Shown: one piece after another, positions 37,908 to 47,653 of the stretch | Layout of the letters: every line of letters starts with the position of its first letter | How positions within the stretch are numbered: position 1 is the first letter of the stretch | Source: Prevotella sp. | GTDB taxonomy: Bacteria; Bacteroidota; Bacteroidia; Bacteroidales; Bacteroidaceae | Length of the DNA: 64,000 nucleotides | Reading direction: 5' to 3' | NCBI GenBank assembly: GCA_016281815.1 | Contig: JAEEJK010000045.1 | Location: forward strand, 1 to 64,000 | Made by a program: the position numbers and the translations under genes | The notes under the pieces: generated by a model | The model's database searches: none | What the model saw: only the letters and a program-made list of their open reading frames with translations | Told to the model about the DNA's origin: nothing

Positions 37908-38762
37908 ATGAAAAAGATTCTTTTGATGGGCGTTGCCGCCATCATGGTTGCAATGAGCGTGAACGCTCAGGATGATGTGCTGCAACCCTATTTTGAATTG
38001 GATCAACTCCCCAAACTGGTCAATATTATGCCGCCTCCCCCTTCTTTCGACAGCCCGGAGTTTGCCAACGACATAGTGCGCTATGGCTGGGGCAAGCAGC
38101 AGCGACTGGATAAGGAACGGGTGGAACTGGCTATAGCCGATGCTGAATGGGACGACCACACCAAACTCTATGCACAGTGGAAAGATGCTTTCGGACTGGA
38201 GATCACCGAGACCGGAACACCCGAAATATGGAAACTGATGGAGACCAGCCTTGCCACCACCGACCCCATGCGCAAGGAGACCAAGGCTTTCTATCATCGC
38301 CAGCGTCCTTTTGAGCGTTTCGACGACGCCATGCCGTCCCATGAGGAAGACGAATTGCGCGGTGAGGGCAGTTATCCCTCGGGCCATAGCCTTCGCGGAT
38401 GGGGCATCTCACTGCTCCTGGCACAGATTGCCCCGTCACGGGCCAACGAAATCTTCAGCCGTGGCTGGGACTACTGCAACAGCCGCGTTATCGTGGGTGC
38501 ACACTGGCAGAGTGATGTCGATGCCAGTCGCACTGCTGCCAGCATCGGATTCTGTGCCCTGCAAGGCAGTGAAGCCTTCATCGCACAGATGAAGAAGGCT
38601 CAGCAGGAATATCAGGAGAAGACCGGCAGCGCGGGCATACGCGCGGCCATCGCTCCGGAAAAGCAGTCATCAGCCCGCATCTATCACATCGATGGCACAC
38701 TCGTTGACGAGAACGCTCACGGCATCGTTATTGAGGAAGGCATGAAAAAAGTGAAACCATAA
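37908..38762 (+). CDS. PAP2-superfamily / class A acid phosphatase, secreted
   Basis: KAFYHRQRPFERF, GEGSYPSGHSLRGWG, SRVIVGAHWQSDVDASR: the three PAP2 motifs. Confidence 0.92.
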   Translation: MKKILLMGVAAIMVAMSVNAQDDVLQPYFELDQLPKLVNIMPPPPSFDSPEFANDIVRYGWGKQQRLDKERVELAIADAEWDDHTKLYAQWKDAFGLEITETGTPEIWKLMETSLATTDPMRKETKAFYHRQRPFERFDDAMPSHEEDELRGEGSYPSGHSLRGWGISLLLAQIAPSRANEIFSRGWDYCNSRVIVGAHWQSDVDASRTAASIGFCALQGSEAFIAQMKKAQQEYQEKTGSAGIRAAIAPEKQSSARIYHIDGTLVDENAHGIVIEEGMKKVKP

Positions 38763-38781
38763 GGCAGGTTGCCCTTCAAGC

Positions 38782-39546
38782 ATGAACATCAAATTACATA
38801 CCCCAAAAAGTCTGAAGGCTGGCAGCGGGATGTCTTCAATGAAGCAATTCCTGCTTTCGCTGCTGGCCACCACCGTGTCTATTGCTCTCACTTTCGGCAC
38901 GGCGGCTATCGTCGATAACAACAAGAAGCAGAAAGAGAAACGAGAGATTGTGATGATGGTGATGTACGATTTGCACAACTCACTGAAATCAGTGGAAAAA
39001 GCCGATTCCAACCTCCACCAGATTATGGACTGGCAACTGCAGATAGCAGAAGACACCACCCTGTTCGAATCGTTGAAATACTCTATAATGACGAATTTGC
39101 CCAAACTTGATTATACAGAGACTGTGGAACGCATATTCTCGTCGAACATCGAAAGCATCAATACGGTGGGCAATGTGCTGTTCACTGAAATGGTTTCGGA
39201 ATTCTATTCGCATCGCAAGCAATACAAAGAGAGTGTATGCGACTCAATTTTCAATGAAATAAAAACGAGTTATGATGCCAACTCTTTTAAAAGCGTCCTT
39301 GATTTTGGTGTCATTTATTATACCCTTCTTAGTGGTTCTTTCCTGAGCCATATGCAACAAAAGTACGCCAATTGCAAGAAGATGATGAGTGTCACAGATG
39401 AGCAATTGGATGTTTATATAAAGAAAAGAGAACTCCTGGAAAAAGACAAGAGTGCTGAGCAACAAGTACAGGACTCTCTCTTGGAAAGGATGGGAGAGAT
39501 AAATGAGAAATTAGAAAAAGCCAAGAAAAAATTGAAATTGGAATAA
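38782..39546 (+). CDS. Hypothetical protein with TM segment and C-terminal coiled coil
   Basis: MKQFLLSLLATTVSIALTFGTAAIVDNNKKQKEKREIVMMVMYDLHNSL...; Lys/Glu-rich C-terminus. Confidence 0.6.
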   Translation: MNIKLHTPKSLKAGSGMSSMKQFLLSLLATTVSIALTFGTAAIVDNNKKQKEKREIVMMVMYDLHNSLKSVEKADSNLHQIMDWQLQIAEDTTLFESLKYSIMTNLPKLDYTETVERIFSSNIESINTVGNVLFTEMVSEFYSHRKQYKESVCDSIFNEIKTSYDANSFKSVLDFGVIYYTLLSGSFLSHMQQKYANCKKMMSVTDEQLDVYIKKRELLEKDKSAEQQVQDSLLERMGEINEKLEKAKKKLKLE

Positions 39547-39551
39547 GCGAT

Positions 39552-39696
39552 ATGAAAAAAACAATTCTAAGCTGACTATGGCGTCACAGGTTTTCCCACC
39601 AAAATCATCATTGGTCCTGATGGCAAGATCGTGAAGACCATTGTGGGTGAGGATCCGTCTTTCTATACCCTTCTTGACGAATTGTTCAACCAATAG
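39552..39696 (+). pseudogene. Remnant of a thioredoxin/TlpA-like gene (start codon and C-terminus retained, core deleted, frames mismatched)
   Basis: ATG AAA AAA ACA ATT CTA AGC TGA at 39552; from 39574 a different frame reads DYGVTGFPTKIIIGPDGKIVKTIVGEDPSFYTLLDELFNQ*. Confidence 0.75.
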
Positions 39697-39797
39697 ATCT
39701 TAGTTGAATCCTTTTTGTCACTGTGACTGTCAGATTCCTGTGATTTCTTACTCTTTATCATAAAGAGCAACCATTCATCATTAAAATACATACAACT

Positions 39798-40115
39798 ATG
39801 ATTCTGACAACAACCCCGCAGATTGAAGGACGCCCGATTCAGAGATATCTGGGCGTGGTGACAGGTGAGACCATTATTGGTGCCAATTTCGTGAAAGATT
39901 TTTTCGCTGGTATCCGCGACATCGTAGGCGGACGCTCTGCCAGTTATGAGAATGTGCTGCGCGAGGCCAAGGAAACCTCCATGAGGGAGATGATGGACCG
40001 CGCCATGGCCATGGGTGCCAATGCCGTTGTGGGCATAGATATCGACTATGAGACCATCGGTGCCAACGGTTCGATGCTCATGGTCGCCACCAGCGGCACG
40101 GCAGTAGTAATTTAG
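39798..40115 (+). CDS. YbjQ/UPF0145-family protein
   Basis: [58 protein letters not shown]...[14 protein letters not shown]. Confidence 0.93.
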   Translation: MILTTTPQIEGRPIQRYLGVVTGETIIGANFVKDFFAGIRDIVGGRSASYENVLREAKETSMREMMDRAMAMGANAVVGIDIDYETIGANGSMLMVATSGTAVVI

Positions 40116-40176
40116 ACCATTACTGATCAGTAATTTATAAGTATTGTTAAATAAAAGTGGTGCGAGATTTGGGTTT

Positions 40177-40824
40177 ATGAAAAAAATAGCCATCCTCTTG
40201 GCCGTGTGCTCGATGTTCTGTTTCAGCAATGGCACAAATGCGAATGCGGCCTACTCAACCAACAATGCGGCAAGCAACATCTACGGCAATAGCATCGCCG
40301 CCAATACCTCCCTGGCTCAAGATACAATGGTGCTTGGCAAACTCTATTTCGTCAACATCAAGGAGGGAGAGCAGCCAGTAATGACTGGCTTGAGTTTGTT
40401 TGGCAACCGTTGCGGCAGCGAAAGTTTCAACCACAAGCCGTACGCCGCCGAAGGTATCCGCTCCGTTTTCGAACTTGACGAATGGATAGAGTTCTATCCA
40501 CAAGCCAGTGCCAAATCAGGCATCAAGGTGATGGTTTTCACGCACAAGGAAGACCAAGGTTTTTACCTGAAAAATTCTTTGAGCGACAAGACCCCTGGCT
40601 ACATTCAGGAATTGGACTTGAACAAAGATCCTGATGGAGATGAGACCTCGCATTGGGGGTCATTCTACCTTCATCCTGAAGAGGTCAGCCCAGGCTATTA
40701 TGACTTTGTTTTCACCTACAAAAACAAGGTTGTTGCCACCATGCTCACCCATTTTTATAAAACAGAAGAAATCCACGAGAAATCTGATTCTGAGTTGGAA
40801 GAATTGGCGTCACAAAGACGCTGA
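40177..40824 (+). CDS. Hypothetical secreted protein
   Basis: Signal peptide MKKIAILLAVCSMFCFSNGTNANA; no recognised domain. Confidence 0.6.
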   Translation: MKKIAILLAVCSMFCFSNGTNANAAYSTNNAASNIYGNSIAANTSLAQDTMVLGKLYFVNIKEGEQPVMTGLSLFGNRCGSESFNHKPYAAEGIRSVFELDEWIEFYPQASAKSGIKVMVFTHKEDQGFYLKNSLSDKTPGYIQELDLNKDPDGDETSHWGSFYLHPEEVSPGYYDFVFTYKNKVVATMLTHFYKTEEIHEKSDSELEELASQRR

Positions 40825-40862
40825 TGCTCAGTCCATCATCTGATGCTCAGTCCGTCATCCCT

Positions 40863-43800
40863 CTATCGTGAGGTGTACCTGATATACACGCCCTTTCTCA
40901 ATCCAGCGGGAAGGGGCTTTTTTCCTGCACGGCGGTATTTGCCGTTGGTCCAGATGCCGTCGTAGGGAGGCGTGCCGAGGTCTGACCCCAAAAGGGCGTT
41001 TGCCCAGGTGTTCACCACCTCGATGCGCAGTTGATTCTTGCCACGTTTCACGGCCTTTGTGATGTCAATGCAATGAGGTGCCATCCAGGAGGTGCCGCAG
41101 CAGATGCCGTTGACATAGACGGTGGCGATATCGTGCACCTTGTCCAGGCATAGCCACACTTTTCCTCTCACCTTCCCTTTGTATTTGAAAGTGTTCTCAT
41201 ACCTCACGTGTCCCGAATAGTATTTGATGTGCGGGTCATCATAGGTCTCCCATCCCTTGAGCGTGTCGGCCGTGAGCCTGATGCCGTTTTCCTCAAAGGT
41301 CATCAGCCAGGGACCGGTCACCTCAGCCGTGGTGGAAGCATGGGCTTTTCCTGCCGTGGTGGATGCATGGGATTTTGGGGTCAATAGTTCTTCTTGAGGC
41401 ATCGGCAGTCCGGTGGGCGCTTTCTCGTCTGAGGCGATGAGCAGCATCGAACCATAGGGGGTGAGGGTGATTGCCTCGGTGTCGGTGGATGCACAGCCCT
41501 TCAGCGGGTCATAAATATATCGGTATTGTCTTTTTGCCCTGAGTCGGGGCGTGAAAGTGATGTCACTGGCAGTCTGGTTGCTGATGAAATAGATGTCGGT
41601 CGGTCCGTCCTGCCGGTGGGTGTAGTCGAGTCCGGTGGGCAGCAGGATATCGGGTTGGATGCCGATGCGCCCCATGTCCGGTTCGGTCCAGGGTGTGTCG
41701 ATGACGGTGGCTCCCTGTCGGCGCAGTGCCTCAATGAGGTCATTTCCCGTGTTGATGTTGGCGGGGTTCATCTTCCTCGCCTTTGGCACCACGATGGCTC
41801 GGTAGCGCATGCCGTCGCGGGTCACCACCTCACCATCCTCCACCCGCATGCCACGGAGCACGTCGTGGTTGAAGGAGTCGTATTTGTAGCCATGCAGGGG
41901 GTTGATCCAATCTTCCGCCTTCGTCATGTTGCGGGTGTGGTTGACACCCACCGGACTGGTTTCCATCGGCTGGCCCTCGTTGCGCAGCCGCACGGCCTCA
42001 CGCTGGAGGATGGGGGCGCCGAACAGTCCGGGAAGCATGTCGGTGAGCCGCTCGGGCAGGATGGAGCGCCGTGGTACCTCATCGCCGATATAGACCGCGA
42101 GGTCAACCACCGGTCGGCCACGCTGCAGGAACGTCTGGCAGTTGCGGATATACTGTGCGAAAACAGGCATCTCTCTCCACCAGGTGTTGTCTCGTTGGAA
42201 GAAGGTGCCGATGCCGTCGAGCGTCATGCCGGGTCTGCGGTCGGTCCACGGGTTGTGGGTGCAGACATGGAAGACGATGCTGTTGATGCCGAGGCAGTAG
42301 TTGCGGTCGAGCAGCGGTTTGAGCAGGGCTGGTGTCTCGTCCCAGGTACCCCTTACCTCCGTGAATCCTTCTGCCTGGATGATGGACTTGCCGTAGATAT
42401 GCGCTCCGCTGATGGCGTCGAGCATGTCGTTGGGCTTGTCGTGGGTGGGTGAGTTGAGCCAGAACTCACCCATGGGATAGTCTGCATGACGGTAGTGCAG
42501 CAGTCCGTCGCTCACCATGGTGGGGGCGACACATTCTGTCGACAGTTGCACGCCATAACGCCGTGCCGCTTTTTCCATCTCGTCGAAGAACACCTCATCG
42601 ATCAGTTCAGCGATGGTCTGACGGATGTCGCGCAGCACTTGCTCGCTGCGCTCGCTGCTCCCGATGGGCACTCCGGCATAGACTGGTAGCCAGGGCAGGA
42701 GGTCGTAGCCACGGCGCTGGGCAAACTCGTCTGCGAAAGTCTCGCTCCAGTTTTGCGACCCACATTCCCAACTGTCCACATGCAGGCGGGTGACGACACC
42801 CTGAGGCGCGCGGCCGTGGATGGCGCCAAACCAATGGGTGAGTTGCTTTTGGATGGCGGGGCGTGAGAACTTGTCACACTCCAGTCCGCGACCGCCGCCG
42901 CCGGTGGCATTGGCGTGGCCGGTGGAGGTGTGTCCCATGCGGAGGATGCGCCATTGCCCACGGGGAACATTGACTTGACCATTGGATATGTTGAGACGAA
43001 TGATTTTCTCTTGTGCCACACAGTCACTGGCATCGATGGCGAAAGGTGCGCTCACGCGCCATACAGCCCCGGATTTTCCCTCATAACCGTCGATGACCGG
43101 TGTGCCGGACAGTTCTATCTGTGCCACTTTCAAGGTGGGCTTCCATTTGGCGGCATCCATGTCCTCGCTGCCGGGGTCGCTGCCCTCGGGAGTCCAGTGA
43201 AACTTAAAATATCGTGCCGTGGTGGTGGGGAAGGCGTAGGTGGCGTAGGCATCGGTGTTCTGCCACCCTTGCCGTGCTGGTTCGATGTCGCGCACATGGC
43301 GGTAACCGGCACCGTCTTCTGAGGCATATACCTGCCAGCGATGGGCCTCATAGTTGTTGCCGCCGGTGATGATGCGTACCTGACGGAGGGTGAACGGTGT
43401 GTTGTAAGCAAAGATGATGTCGCAAGGGTCGTTGCTGCGGAAGGGAAACTCCACCGAGGCATGGGGCTTGCTGTCGTCGGGCTTCTCTGCCAACGGGATG
43501 GCATAGACGGCGATGTCTTTATAGAAATTTTCGGTGATGGTGGGTTGGGGGAGGGCGACGGAGCCTCCCCGGCTGCTGATGATGGTGTCGCTCCACACCA
43601 CGCGCTGCATGGATTCTTCGGGTGTTATCCACGGACCGCCGCCAAGGGCAAACCCGTCGGAGAAATGGATGCCTATCTCCAGTCCCAGACTGTCGGCGAT
43701 GCGGAACGCCGTGTCCATGCGTTTCCACCATTCCGGAGAAAGTTGGCGGGCTGTGCCCTCATATTGCGTGCCGTCGCTCACATCTTTGATGGGCATGAGG

Positions 43801-43970
43801 TAGCATCCGCCGATGCCCGCATCTTTCATGCCCTGGAGGTCGAGACGGATGCCCTCATCGCTCACGCAGCCATACATCCAGTACCAGAACGTCCAGGGCT
43901 TGGTGGTGTCGGTGGCTGATGCATGGAGACTGCAGAGGACGGCAAACAGGAGAAAGAGCGTCTTTTTCAT
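40863..43970 (-). CDS. Alpha-L-rhamnosidase-like glycosidase (GH106-type), secreted
   Basis: TKPWTFWYWMYGCVSDEGIRLDLQGMKDAGIGGCYLMPIKDVSDG; IIQAEGFTEVRGTWDETPALLKPLLDRNYCLGINSIVFHVCTHNPW. Start MKKTLFLLFAVLCSLHASA at 43970. Confidence 0.82.
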   Translation of the reverse strand: MKKTLFLLFAVLCSLHASATDTTKPWTFWYWMYGCVSDEGIRLDLQGMKDAGIGGCYLMPIKDVSDGTQYEGTARQLSPEWWKRMDTAFRIADSLGLEIGIHFSDGFALGGGPWITPEESMQRVVWSDTIISSRGGSVALPQPTITENFYKDIAVYAIPLAEKPDDSKPHASVEFPFRSNDPCDIIFAYNTPFTLRQVRIITGGNNYEAHRWQVYASEDGAGYRHVRDIEPARQGWQNTDAYATYAFPTTTARYFKFHWTPEGSDPGSEDMDAAKWKPTLKVAQIELSGTPVIDGYEGKSGAVWRVSAPFAIDASDCVAQEKIIRLNISNGQVNVPRGQWRILRMGHTSTGHANATGGGGRGLECDKFSRPAIQKQLTHWFGAIHGRAPQGVVTRLHVDSWECGSQNWSETFADEFAQRRGYDLLPWLPVYAGVPIGSSERSEQVLRDIRQTIAELIDEVFFDEMEKAARRYGVQLSTECVAPTMVSDGLLHYRHADYPMGEFWLNSPTHDKPNDMLDAISGAHIYGKSIIQAEGFTEVRGTWDETPALLKPLLDRNYCLGINSIVFHVCTHNPWTDRRPGMTLDGIGTFFQRDNTWWREMPVFAQYIRNCQTFLQRGRPVVDLAVYIGDEVPRRSILPERLTDMLPGLFGAPILQREAVRLRNEGQPMETSPVGVNHTRNMTKAEDWINPLHGYKYDSFNHDVLRGMRVEDGEVVTRDGMRYRAIVVPKARKMNPANINTGNDLIEALRRQGATVIDTPWTEPDMGRIGIQPDILLPTGLDYTHRQDGPTDIYFISNQTASDITFTPRLRAKRQYRYIYDPLKGCASTDTEAITLTPYGSMLLIASDEKAPTGLPMPQEELLTPKSHASTTAGKAHASTTAEVTGPWLMTFEENGIRLTADTLKGWETYDDPHIKYYSGHVRYENTFKYKGKVRGKVWLCLDKVHDIATVYVNGICCGTSWMAPHCIDITKAVKRGKNQLRIEVVNTWANALLGSDLGTPPYDGIWTNGKYRRAGKKPLPAGLRKGVYIRYTSR

Positions 43971-43992
43971 TTCATTCAAGTCTCGCTTTCGC

Positions 43993-46794
43993 TTATTCAA
44001 ACCGCAGTTCTGCGGAGTAGACATGCATTCCCGTTGCCCAATAGGGTTGGGCAGAGGGTCCGTTGAGGTCGGTGGTGTTCACCTTGTTGCGCACGGCGGG
44101 GATGGCCTCAAACAGTGAGAGACCGGTGGCTGGCAGTTCGTAGAGCAGGTGGTCGCGCCCGTCGCGTGGCTGATAGACACCGACGTAGAGTTTTTCGCCG
44201 GAACGTGGAAGGGTGGGCTGGATGCCGATTTTGCCTTCTGCGGTGTTCAACTGCATCCATCTCACGTGCGAGAAGTAGCCCTTGAACTCAGGATACTCAA
44301 ACGACTCTCCTGGGATGGGGTCGTTGTAGTCGGTCTGCCAATAGCCATACTGCGGACCCTCGAGGCGGTTCTGCCACACGCGGTAGGGTCCGTTGCCCAC
44401 CCATTGCTTGCTCTTCACCTGGGTCTCTGGATAATCGAAGGTGACGCCCATCATGTCGACCACACCGTAGAAAAGACAATTAGCAGTGAAGTGGATGCTG
44501 CCATCCTCATGGAATTTCCATACGACTTGCGTCAGACTGCCGTGGTCGTATTTGGCAGTCAACTGACCATTCTCAAAACTGAAACCGGCAAAACTGCCCT
44601 GGTCATCATACGTGGTGTACTGTGTCTTTTTCTTAAATGCCTCCTTGTCGTCATGGTTGAAGAAGCCATCCTGGGAGCGGTCGCTGCGCTTGACGGCGAT
44701 AAAGCGCGGTCCGTTGCTGAGGGAGATGGTGCGCGAACCGATGCCCACTTTCTGCAGAAGCCCGTCTTTCTTGGAAAAGACGTAGGTCTTGTTGGCTGTG
44801 GTGACGGTGACGTCATCGGCTGTCTCCGTCATGGTGGCCGTTGTGGGAAGGGTGCACATGCCTGATGCTTTCTTCAGCGGTTGACTCCAGGTGAACACCT
44901 CTTGTCCAAATGGGTCGGTGGCAGTCACCTGCAACACGTCGCCCTCACCTTTGGGAATGTCCACATAGCCTTTGTCACCTGGTTTCAGGTCGGGCGACGG
45001 CAGGGTGCCTTGGCTGGCCACCTTCACCTCCGACTGTCCGATGGCTGGCATGTTGAGGTATTTGTAGGAGAAACGGCAGTCTTTCAGGTTGGTGAAGTCA
45101 TAATGGTTGGTGAAGAAGATGGCATTGTCTCCCCATTCCAGTTGGATGGGACTCCACACTTCCTTGATGGTGTAGTATGACCCCTCCTTCTCGTGATGGG
45201 GACCCACGATGCCGTCGGAGGCGAAGTTGCCCACGCAGTCGATGAGACCGTCCATGTCGGTGCGCACCACACCTTGGTCGGCGAGGTCCCAGAGGAAGCC
45301 ACCGGCGCAGCGTCGGTTCGACATCATCAGGTCCCAGTAGTCTTTCAGTCCGGCGCCGTGCCCTCCGTCATACAGGCCATGTAGGAATTCGGTGGGCATG
45401 AATATTTCCTTTTGCCGCATGAACTCCGCCGTCTCGCCCCATGAGCGGTAGTGCTTGGTCTCAAACCCGTTGCGGTTGGCCCAGGGATAGAGCACCACGC
45501 GTTTCTGGGGGTCGAATTTTTCAAAGAAGGGTTCCAGTTCGTAGTTGAAGCCACCTTCGTTGCCATTGCTCCAGAAAATGACCGACGGGTGGTTGACATC
45601 CCGTGTGACCATCTCCTCCACCAGTTGCTGACCGATGATGGTCTCGTGTGCCCAGTGCCATCCGCTCAGTTCGTTTTCCACATAGAGTCCCAATGAGTCG
45701 CAGGCATCCAGGAATTCGGGGTCGGCAGGGTAGTGCGACAGGCGTACGGCGTTCATGTTCATGCTCTTGATGAGGCGCACGTCCTCGATGTTCTTCGCCT
45801 TGGAGAGGGTGCGGCCGGTTTCCGGACGGAACGAGTGGCGGTTGACACCCTTGAAGATGACCCTTTTCCCGTTGATATATACTCCGTCGCTGGCGCGGTA
45901 TTCGATGGTGCGGAAGCCGAATCGCTCGCGCTCCACATGGAGCGTCTTGCCTTGGCTGTCCTTCAGGGTGAAGACGGCGGTGTAGAGATGGGGGGTCTCT
46001 GCTGTCCACAGACGGGGAGATTTCACCATGAGGTCCACATGATGAAGGTCGGAGGCTCCGAGTGCCTTTCCCTTGCCGATGGCCTTGCCGTTGGCATCGA
46101 GAATCTCCACTTCGACAGAGGCTCCGTCAACGGCTCGGTTGAGAAACACATCGGCCTGGAAACGGCCATCCATTCCTGCGTCGATGGCGACACGGTTGAT
46201 ATTGCGTGATGGCTTGCTCACCACGAATACGGGACGGATGATGCCACCGAAATTCCAATAATCGGCACGACGCTCAGCCATGTTCACCTGCTCGTTCTCG
46301 CTCTCCTTGCTCACCTCCACCTCCAGGCGGTTCTTTTTCTTGCCGCAAAAGATGCGGTCGGAAACGTCATATTGGAAACGGTAGAAACCGCCGTGGTGCA
46401 CGTTGCCGGCCTTCCTGCCGTTGATGGTCACGCGGGCATCGGTCATCGCTGCCTCGAAGACGAGGAAGATCTGCCTGCCGCTCCATGACTCGGGCAGGGA
46501 GAACTCATATTTGTACAAACCCTTCTCATCAGCGATGCCTTCGGGTTTGGCCTTGCCATAGAAACGCATTCCATATTGGTAAGTGCCGAAACCCTGCAGT
46601 TCCCAGCAGGAAGGCACACCGATCTTGGTCCATTTCCCGGCATTCCGCCCGTCGGTACATTGGAAGTCCCATTCCACCATGTCATCACAACCGGTGCCGC
46701 TCAGGTATTGCCGATGGGTTTGCACGTCGGATGGCTGTGCCATCATGGCCAGTGCGAATGTGGCCATCCCGATAGCAGAAAGAATCTTTTTCAT
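43993..46794 (-). CDS. Glycoside hydrolase family 2 (beta-galactosidase-like), secreted
   Basis: VPSCWELQGFGTYQYGMRFY, FKGVNRHSFRPETGRTLSKAKNIEDVRLIKSMNMNAVRLSHYPADPEFLDACDSLGLYVENELSGWH, VIFWSNGNEGG. Confidence 0.93.
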   Translation of the reverse strand: MKKILSAIGMATFALAMMAQPSDVQTHRQYLSGTGCDDMVEWDFQCTDGRNAGKWTKIGVPSCWELQGFGTYQYGMRFYGKAKPEGIADEKGLYKYEFSLPESWSGRQIFLVFEAAMTDARVTINGRKAGNVHHGGFYRFQYDVSDRIFCGKKKNRLEVEVSKESENEQVNMAERRADYWNFGGIIRPVFVVSKPSRNINRVAIDAGMDGRFQADVFLNRAVDGASVEVEILDANGKAIGKGKALGASDLHHVDLMVKSPRLWTAETPHLYTAVFTLKDSQGKTLHVERERFGFRTIEYRASDGVYINGKRVIFKGVNRHSFRPETGRTLSKAKNIEDVRLIKSMNMNAVRLSHYPADPEFLDACDSLGLYVENELSGWHWAHETIIGQQLVEEMVTRDVNHPSVIFWSNGNEGGFNYELEPFFEKFDPQKRVVLYPWANRNGFETKHYRSWGETAEFMRQKEIFMPTEFLHGLYDGGHGAGLKDYWDLMMSNRRCAGGFLWDLADQGVVRTDMDGLIDCVGNFASDGIVGPHHEKEGSYYTIKEVWSPIQLEWGDNAIFFTNHYDFTNLKDCRFSYKYLNMPAIGQSEVKVASQGTLPSPDLKPGDKGYVDIPKGEGDVLQVTATDPFGQEVFTWSQPLKKASGMCTLPTTATMTETADDVTVTTANKTYVFSKKDGLLQKVGIGSRTISLSNGPRFIAVKRSDRSQDGFFNHDDKEAFKKKTQYTTYDDQGSFAGFSFENGQLTAKYDHGSLTQVVWKFHEDGSIHFTANCLFYGVVDMMGVTFDYPETQVKSKQWVGNGPYRVWQNRLEGPQYGYWQTDYNDPIPGESFEYPEFKGYFSHVRWMQLNTAEGKIGIQPTLPRSGEKLYVGVYQPRDGRDHLLYELPATGLSLFEAIPAVRNKVNTTDLNGPSAQPYWATGMHVYSAELRFE

Positions 46795-47054
46795 AGGTTA
46801 AGTTTTTGCTGGCTTGTGCCTCTCGCGCACATACGCCTGTTGTTTATAAAGAAGACTCAATTGTCATGGTTATGTAACCAATTCATGTCCTGTAAGTCAT
46901 GGTACCAATAATGTCACAGTAGGGACGCGACTTGTCTCGTCTGGAGAATCAAAAACTGTCCCTCTGATTCCCGGACAACAGTAACATTTCATTCACCATC
47001 TGTTAAATCTGGCTAAAACCAATAGTAATGTTTGGGTGGTATGGATAATTGGTT

Positions 47055-47062
47055 TATCTTTG
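47055..47062 (+). promoter_or_regulatory. Bacteroidetes-type -7 element (TATCTTTG)
   Basis: TAnnTTTG 25 bp upstream of the antitoxin ATG at 47087. Confidence 0.5.
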
Positions 47063-47086
47063 CAAAAAACAAAAAGCAATAGGATT

Positions 47087-47350
47087 ATGGAAACAACACC
47101 AGGCGTGAAGATTTCCCCAGTGGAAGCGTTGTGGGCTTTGTATCAAGCTCAGACAAAGAAAGTAAAAAAGATTTTTCGTAGGATGATTCTTGAAGAGGAA
47201 CGGGAGGAGGAGGAGAGAGCTTTTCAAAAATATGTAGCCTCAACTTCTTTTCTTACACATGTGTCCAAGGTGAGGAAAGAATATCAGGAAGGGAAAACCA
47301 CTACTTGCAACTCTTTGGAGGAAATAGAGGCTCATCTTGACTCATTATGA
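47087..47350 (+). CDS. Putative antitoxin (87 aa) of a YoeB/Txe-type module
   Basis: Small charged protein directly upstream of, and overlapping by ATGA, a YoeB-like toxin; start METTPGVKISPVEAL. Confidence 0.65.
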   Translation: METTPGVKISPVEALWALYQAQTKKVKKIFRRMILEEEREEEERAFQKYVASTSFLTHVSKVRKEYQEGKTTTCNSLEEIEAHLDSL

Positions 47351-47622
47351 TTTACAAAGTCGATTTTACATACGCTGCTGACAGGGTCATTCAAAAATGG
47401 AAGAAATCAAATCCAAGCCATTACAAGAAACTTGTAAAGACTATCAAGGATATTGCACTTCATCCAAGGGAAGGCATCGGTAAACCTGAAGCCCTCAAAG
47501 GAGGAAATGACATTACTTGGTCTAGGCACATCACAGCCCACGACAGGATTATCTATGACATTTATGATGACGTGGTGACTGTGCTAATTATTCAAGTAGG
47601 AGGCCATTACAAGGACAAATGA
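47347..47622 (+). CDS. YoeB/Txe-family mRNA interferase toxin
   Basis: IQKWKKSNPSHYKKLVKTIKDIALHPREGIGKPEALKG..ITWSRHITAHDRIIYDIYDDVVTVLIIQVGGHYKDK: typical YoeB C-terminus ending GHY. Confidence 0.88.
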   Translation: MIYKVDFTYAADRVIQKWKKSNPSHYKKLVKTIKDIALHPREGIGKPEALKGGNDITWSRHITAHDRIIYDIYDDVVTVLIIQVGGHYKDK

Positions 47623-47653
47623 ATCAATGGGGCAGGTTTTTGATACCTCCTCA

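Noticed and set aside
41526-42452. 308-aa plus-strand ORF antisense to the GH106-like gene
   Set aside because: Antisense to a strong CDS, no recognisable motifs, no separate promoter or RBS.
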